Of a stretch of 8,516 bases of DNA, positions 5,411-8,516 are shown one piece after another. The notes under the pieces are model-generated. The model did no database searches, had not been told where the DNA came from, and saw only the letters and a list, made by a program, of their open reading frames with translations. The stretch is from Candidatus Pacearchaeota archaeon CG10_big_fil_rev_8_21_14_0_10_30_48. Lineage in GTDB: Archaea > Nanobdellota > Nanobdellia > Pacearchaeales > GW2011-AR1. Position numbers and translations under genes: made by a program. Location: NCBI GenBank assembly GCA_002763155.1, contig PFCU01000027.1, forward strand, positions 1,444 to 9,959, read 5' to 3'. Position 1 is the stretch's first letter. The number at the start of each line of letters is the position of its first letter.

Positions 5411-5794
5411 TTAAGCAACCCCTCGAATCATTTCTTCATACAACAAACTAGTTTTATTAAAAAAGTCAAGAGCCCTCATTGTATTCCAAAGCTCAAAATA
5501 ATTTCCAACTCCCAAAAAAGTTGCTCGCTCTTTCAATCCCAATTCATTCACAATTTCCGAAGGCAAATAAATTTTGGAGGTTTTATCTAACTTAAATTCT
5601 TGCCTGCCTTCTTTTCCTGTTTCATAAAATCCAAGAAAACTTCCAGACTGAGATTCTTCAACTTTCAAAAATAATTCCTTCATTTCACAACCTTGCCTAG
5701 CTAAATAAACTTCCCTAAAATTCTTCGGAATTGTTAACTTCTTATTCATTGGGAAAACAATGTCCAATCTTCCAAGATACTCTCTTAATTCCAT
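5411..5794 (-). CDS. MraZ-like double SpoVT/AbrB-domain protein
   Basis: A 127-aa protein with two AbrB-like swapped-hairpin halves, as in MraZ, the bacterial DNA-binding regulator of the cell-division cluster. Half 1 spans about 8-65 with MNKKLTIPKNFREVYL (16-31). Half 2 spans about 66-110 with LDKTSKIYLPSEIVNELGL (69-87), then FLGVGNYFELWNT (93-105), closely like the LVG-x-GN-x-x-EIW of MraZ. The MraZ D-x3-R DNA-contact motif is degraded: half 1 lacks the Asp, and half 2 has Asp70-x3-Lys74. DNA specificity may therefore differ. No rsmH or division genes adjoin it. It converges with the sigma-like gene (5 nt apart) and diverges from sufB across a 72-nt promoter region. It is likely a transcription regulator whose targets are unknown. 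Confidence 0.7.
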   Translation of the reverse strand: MELREYLGRLDIVFPMNKKLTIPKNFREVYLARQGCEMKELFLKVEESQSGSFLGFYETGKEGRQEFKLDKTSKIYLPSEIVNELGLKERATFLGVGNYFELWNTMRALDFFNKTSLLYEEMIRGVA

Positions 5795-5815
5795 ATCCCT
5801 TTTCCTAATCTTTAG

Positions 5816-5824
5816 TTTTTAAAA
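5816..5824 (-). promoter_or_regulatory. TATA-like box of the MraZ-like gene
   Basis: The minus strand reads TTTTAAAAA, centred 26 nt before the ATG at 5794, predicting leaderless transcription. It lies within the palindrome AAGTTTTAAAAACT in the shared divergent promoter region. Confidence 0.5.
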
Positions 5825-5838
5825 CTTCCTCCCAAAAC

Positions 5839-5847
5839 TTTAAATAT
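5839..5847 (+). promoter_or_regulatory. TATA-like box of sufB
   Basis: TTTAAATAT is centred 24 nt before the sufB ATG at 5867, with no Shine-Dalgarno sequence. It is only about 20 nt from the TATA box of the divergent MraZ-like gene, so the two promoters could interfere or share a regulator. Confidence 0.55.
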
Positions 5848-5866
5848 CTTAACGATAGTTAATTTT

Positions 5867-8515
5867 ATGACTGAATTAAAAATTCTTCAACATAAACAAA
5901 CAGAAATCTCCAACGAAAAAGTCGAAATATCTAGAGAAACCTATGACCATTACAACGCTGAAGACCTAAAATTCAAGGCCCTTCCTGGAATATCAGAGGA
6001 ATTAGTTAAACAAATATCTAAAGATAAAGGAGAACCAGAATGGATGTTACAAAAACGTCTTACAGGCCTAAGAGTTTTCAACGAAAAACCAATGCCTAAC
6101 TGGGGACCAAACCTCGATGATTTAAACCTCGATGAAATAATTTATTACATGCGTCCTAACGCTAAAAAAAATTCACGTTCTTGGGCAGATGTTCCAGAAG
6201 ATATTAGAAAAACTTACGAAAAATTAGGAATCCCAAAAGCAGAACAAGAATCATTAGGTGGTGTCGGAGCGCAATACGAATCAGAAATAATCTACCACAA
6301 TTTAAAAAAATCACTGGAAGAAAAAGGAGTTGTTTTCCTAGATATGGACGAAGCAGTTAAACAATACCCTGAATTAGTAAAAAAATATTTCATGACAACT
6401 TGCATTCCAATAAACTTACATAAATTTTCAGCTCTCCACGCAGCTGTTTGGAGCGGAGGAACTTTTATTTACATTCCAAAAAAAATCAAAGTCGACATTC
6501 CTTTACAAGCTTACTTCAGAATGAACGCTAAAAAAGGCGGACAATTCGAACATACACTAATTATCGTCGACGAAGACGCAGAAGTCCATTATATTGAAGG
6601 GTGCTCAGCCCCACAATACACAGAAAATTCATTACATGCAGGTGGAGTTGAAATTCACTGCTTAAAAAATTCAAGAGTCAGATATTCAAGTATAGAAAAC
6701 TGGAGCAAAAACACTTACAACTTAAACACAAAAAGAGCAATCGTTCATGAAAACGCAATAATGGAATGGGTCAACGGAAATTTAGGTTGTCTCACAGGAG
6801 ATTCTAAAGTATTCACAAATAATAAAGGACCAGTAAACATAGAATCAATAAAAAAAGGAGATAGTGTTTATGTATTTAATGAAGAATTAAATAAAATAAC
6901 CAAATCAAAAGTGAAAAATAAAATCTTTAGTGGAAATAAAAAAGTTTATAAATTAAGGGCAGGAGGAAGAGAAATTGAAGCTTCTGCAAATCATCCATTT
7001 TTAACATTAATAAGGGAAAAGAATAATCCTTCACACAAAAAAGGATTTTTTCATAAATTATGGAAACCTTTAGAAGAATTAAAAGAAGGAGACTTAGTTG
7101 CAATAACTAAAAAATTATCTATAGAAGGAAAATCTCATCAATTACCTAAAATAAGAATAGGAAAAAAAGTAAAAAGTAAAAACCAATATTCTTCATTTAA
7201 AATGAATATATCTCATTTATACAATAAAGATATAAAATATCCAGATAAAACAAATGAAGATTTTATGTGGTTAATGGGAATTATTTTAGGAGACGGTTAT
7301 ATAGATTTAAAAAATAATAAAATAAATATTGCAACTCATGAAAAAGAAGATTATAGAGAGTATTTAATTAAAATATTAAAAAACTTATTTAATTATAATG
7401 TAACAGAAAAGAAAGAAAGATATATCATTATAAATTCTAAAATCTTATGTCAACTTTTTTATAATATTGGTCTAGGAGGAAATGCAGATACAAAAAAAAT
7501 ACCTCAATGGATTTTTAGTCTTCCTGAAAATGAAATATTGGCATTTATTGCAGGTTATTTTGATGCAGATGGACATTCAAGTAAAAATGGATTATACTTT
7601 ACAAGTGTGAATAAAGAATTACTTAATAATTTAAAACACCTCGGAATTATGACTGGTTTTGGCGTTTCTAGAGTATTTGGACATGGAAGTTCTGGATTTG
7701 TAAGAATTCTAGGGACTCTTACTAATGCAAAAGATTCTTGGAGAATATTATTTAATGGGAAAAAAATTTTAGATTTACCTATTAGATGCCGAGCAAAAAA
7801 AATTAAAATTGATAAAACCAAAATAAGAAGAAGCTATATTTCTGCTCAAGGAATGAATTTTAAAAGCCAAGTTAATGAAGAAATTGGTTTCGCAAAAATT
7901 AATAAAATTGAATATATTGGGATTAAACCAACTTATGATATTGAAATCGAAAATTATCATAATTTCATTGCAAATGGATTAATAGTACATAATTCAAAAA
8001 TCACAATGCTTTACCCTTGTTCAGTTCTTATTGGAGAAAACGCAAAAACAAACTATATAGGAATACAATACGCCGGCGAAGGACAATATCAAGACACAGG
8101 ATGCAAAGTTTATCATTTAGCTAAAAACACAAGTTCAAATATTTTAAGTAAAGGAATCAGTGCAGCAGGCGGAGTTGCATCTTATCGAGGTCTTGTAAGT
8201 ATCAAAAAAGGTTGCACAGGAGTAAAATCCTCTGTTGCATGCGATGGTTTAATGTTAGACAACAAATCAAAAGCTCTAACATTCCCAAGCATGGACGTCG
8301 CAGAAAATGATGTAAAAGTCTCGCACGAAGCAACTATTGGAAAAATCGGAGAAGACCAATTATTTTATTTAATGTCCCGAGGCCTATCAGAATCCGAAGC
8401 AACAAATATGATAGTCGCAGGATATATTGAACCAATCGTCAAAGAATTACCTTTAGAATACGCTGTAGAATTAAATCGTTTAATAGAATTAGAAGTGGAG
8501 AATAGTGTTTGTTAG
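5867..8515 (+). CDS. sufB: Fe-S cluster assembly scaffold SufB, intein-containing precursor
   Basis: SufB is the core scaffold of the SUF iron-sulfur assembly system, working in the cytoplasm with the ATPase SufC and usually SufD. The 882-aa precursor consists of an N-extein (1-307), a 402-aa intein (308-709) and a C-extein (710-882). Spliced SufB would be 480 aa, normal for the family. Key positions are present: Cys246 in IEGCSAPQY (equivalent to E. coli Cys254), Cys792 in ACDGLMLDNK (Cys405) and the His820-Glu821 pair in SHEATIGKI (Glu434), followed by EDQLFYLMSRG. Splicing would join GNLG to SKITMLYPC, the usual uninterrupted sequence. The gene has its own TATA box and ends with TAG one base before the window edge. 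sufC and sufD are not seen here and may lie to the right or elsewhere. Confidence 0.97.
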   Translation: MTELKILQHKQTEISNEKVEISRETYDHYNAEDLKFKALPGISEELVKQISKDKGEPEWMLQKRLTGLRVFNEKPMPNWGPNLDDLNLDEIIYYMRPNAKKNSRSWADVPEDIRKTYEKLGIPKAEQESLGGVGAQYESEIIYHNLKKSLEEKGVVFLDMDEAVKQYPELVKKYFMTTCIPINLHKFSALHAAVWSGGTFIYIPKKIKVDIPLQAYFRMNAKKGGQFEHTLIIVDEDAEVHYIEGCSAPQYTENSLHAGGVEIHCLKNSRVRYSSIENWSKNTYNLNTKRAIVHENAIMEWVNGNLGCLTGDSKVFTNNKGPVNIESIKKGDSVYVFNEELNKITKSKVKNKIFSGNKKVYKLRAGGREIEASANHPFLTLIREKNNPSHKKGFFHKLWKPLEELKEGDLVAITKKLSIEGKSHQLPKIRIGKKVKSKNQYSSFKMNISHLYNKDIKYPDKTNEDFMWLMGIILGDGYIDLKNNKINIATHEKEDYREYLIKILKNLFNYNVTEKKERYIIINSKILCQLFYNIGLGGNADTKKIPQWIFSLPENEILAFIAGYFDADGHSSKNGLYFTSVNKELLNNLKHLGIMTGFGVSRVFGHGSSGFVRILGTLTNAKDSWRILFNGKKILDLPIRCRAKKIKIDKTKIRRSYISAQGMNFKSQVNEEIGFAKINKIEYIGIKPTYDIEIENYHNFIANGLIVHNSKITMLYPCSVLIGENAKTNYIGIQYAGEGQYQDTGCKVYHLAKNTSSNILSKGISAAGGVASYRGLVSIKKGCTGVKSSVACDGLMLDNKSKALTFPSMDVAENDVKVSHEATIGKIGEDQLFYLMSRGLSESEATNMIVAGYIEPIVKELPLEYAVELNRLIELEVENSVC
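6788..7993 (+). mobile_element. LAGLIDADG homing-endonuclease intein in SufB
   Basis: A 402-residue protein intron that should excise itself from the SufB precursor. Splicing residues are all present: Cys308 at its first position (CLTGDSKVF), SANH with His376 in block B, a YHNFIANG block around 697-704, and the terminal VHN (His708-Asn709) followed by Ser710 as the +1 extein residue. The endonuclease has both LAGLIDADG helices, WLMGIILGDGYI with Asp476 and FIAGYFDADGH with Asp568, so it looks catalytically intact and able to home into intein-free sufB alleles. It is far more T-biased at third positions than the exteins: 3 of 37 Asn codons are AAC, against 19 of 29 in the exteins. This suggests later arrival. 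It sits at a conserved extein site next to a core strand, typical of inteins. Confidence 0.96.
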
Positions 8516-8516
8516 T

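Noticed and set aside
7555..7960. Two minus-strand open frames inside the intein
   Set aside because: They are antisense to conserved endonuclease and splicing blocks and have low-complexity Phe/Ile/Asn-rich translations, as expected of antisense shadows in AT-rich coding DNA.

Overview
This 8.5 kb window is AT-rich and looks like the chromosome of a small, uncultivated archaeon, probably of the DPANN type (Woesearchaeota/Pacearchaeota-like); that placement is inference. The main sequence evidence is at the gene starts. Nine starts have a TATA-like A/T box centred about 23-28 nt upstream and no Shine-Dalgarno sequence, which is the pattern of leaderless archaeal transcripts. The helix-turn-helix regulator is also of an archaeal type, genes are tightly packed, and stop codons are almost all TAA.

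Left part (1-3797): the tail of a pterin-4a-carbinolamine dehydratase gene and a C39-like cysteine-peptidase-fold protein run rightward. They converge on a leftward cluster of an archaeal HTH regulator, dCTP deaminase (dcd) and thymidylate synthase (thyA). dcd and thyA overlap by one base and supply dTMP through dCTP, dUTP/dUMP and dTMP; the two proteins could be translationally coupled. A 42-codon leftward ORF resembling the tail of an antitoxin lies between the HTH gene and a rightward FAD/NAD(P) oxidoreductase of the ferredoxin-NADP reductase family.

Middle (3843-5794): a hicB-hicA toxin-antitoxin pair is followed by the most unusual gene of the window. It encodes a bacterial sigma-70 region-2-like domain fused to two divergent copies of a helical module. 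An in-frame TGA interrupts it exactly inside the region-2 homology, yet the frame stays open and conserved on both sides. No other gene here ends in TGA. It converges with a MraZ-like double SpoVT/AbrB protein. This block uses more T-ending codons than the older-looking genes, suggesting an accessory or acquired segment.

Right part (5867-8515): a complete sufB gene for the Fe-S cluster scaffold is interrupted by a 402-residue intein with an apparently intact LAGLIDADG homing endonuclease. Spliced SufB would be 480 aa. The intein has a strikingly different codon bias (3 of 37 Asn codons are AAC, against 19 of 29 in the exteins), marking it as a later insertion.

No rRNA, tRNA, CRISPR array or insertion sequence was recognised.
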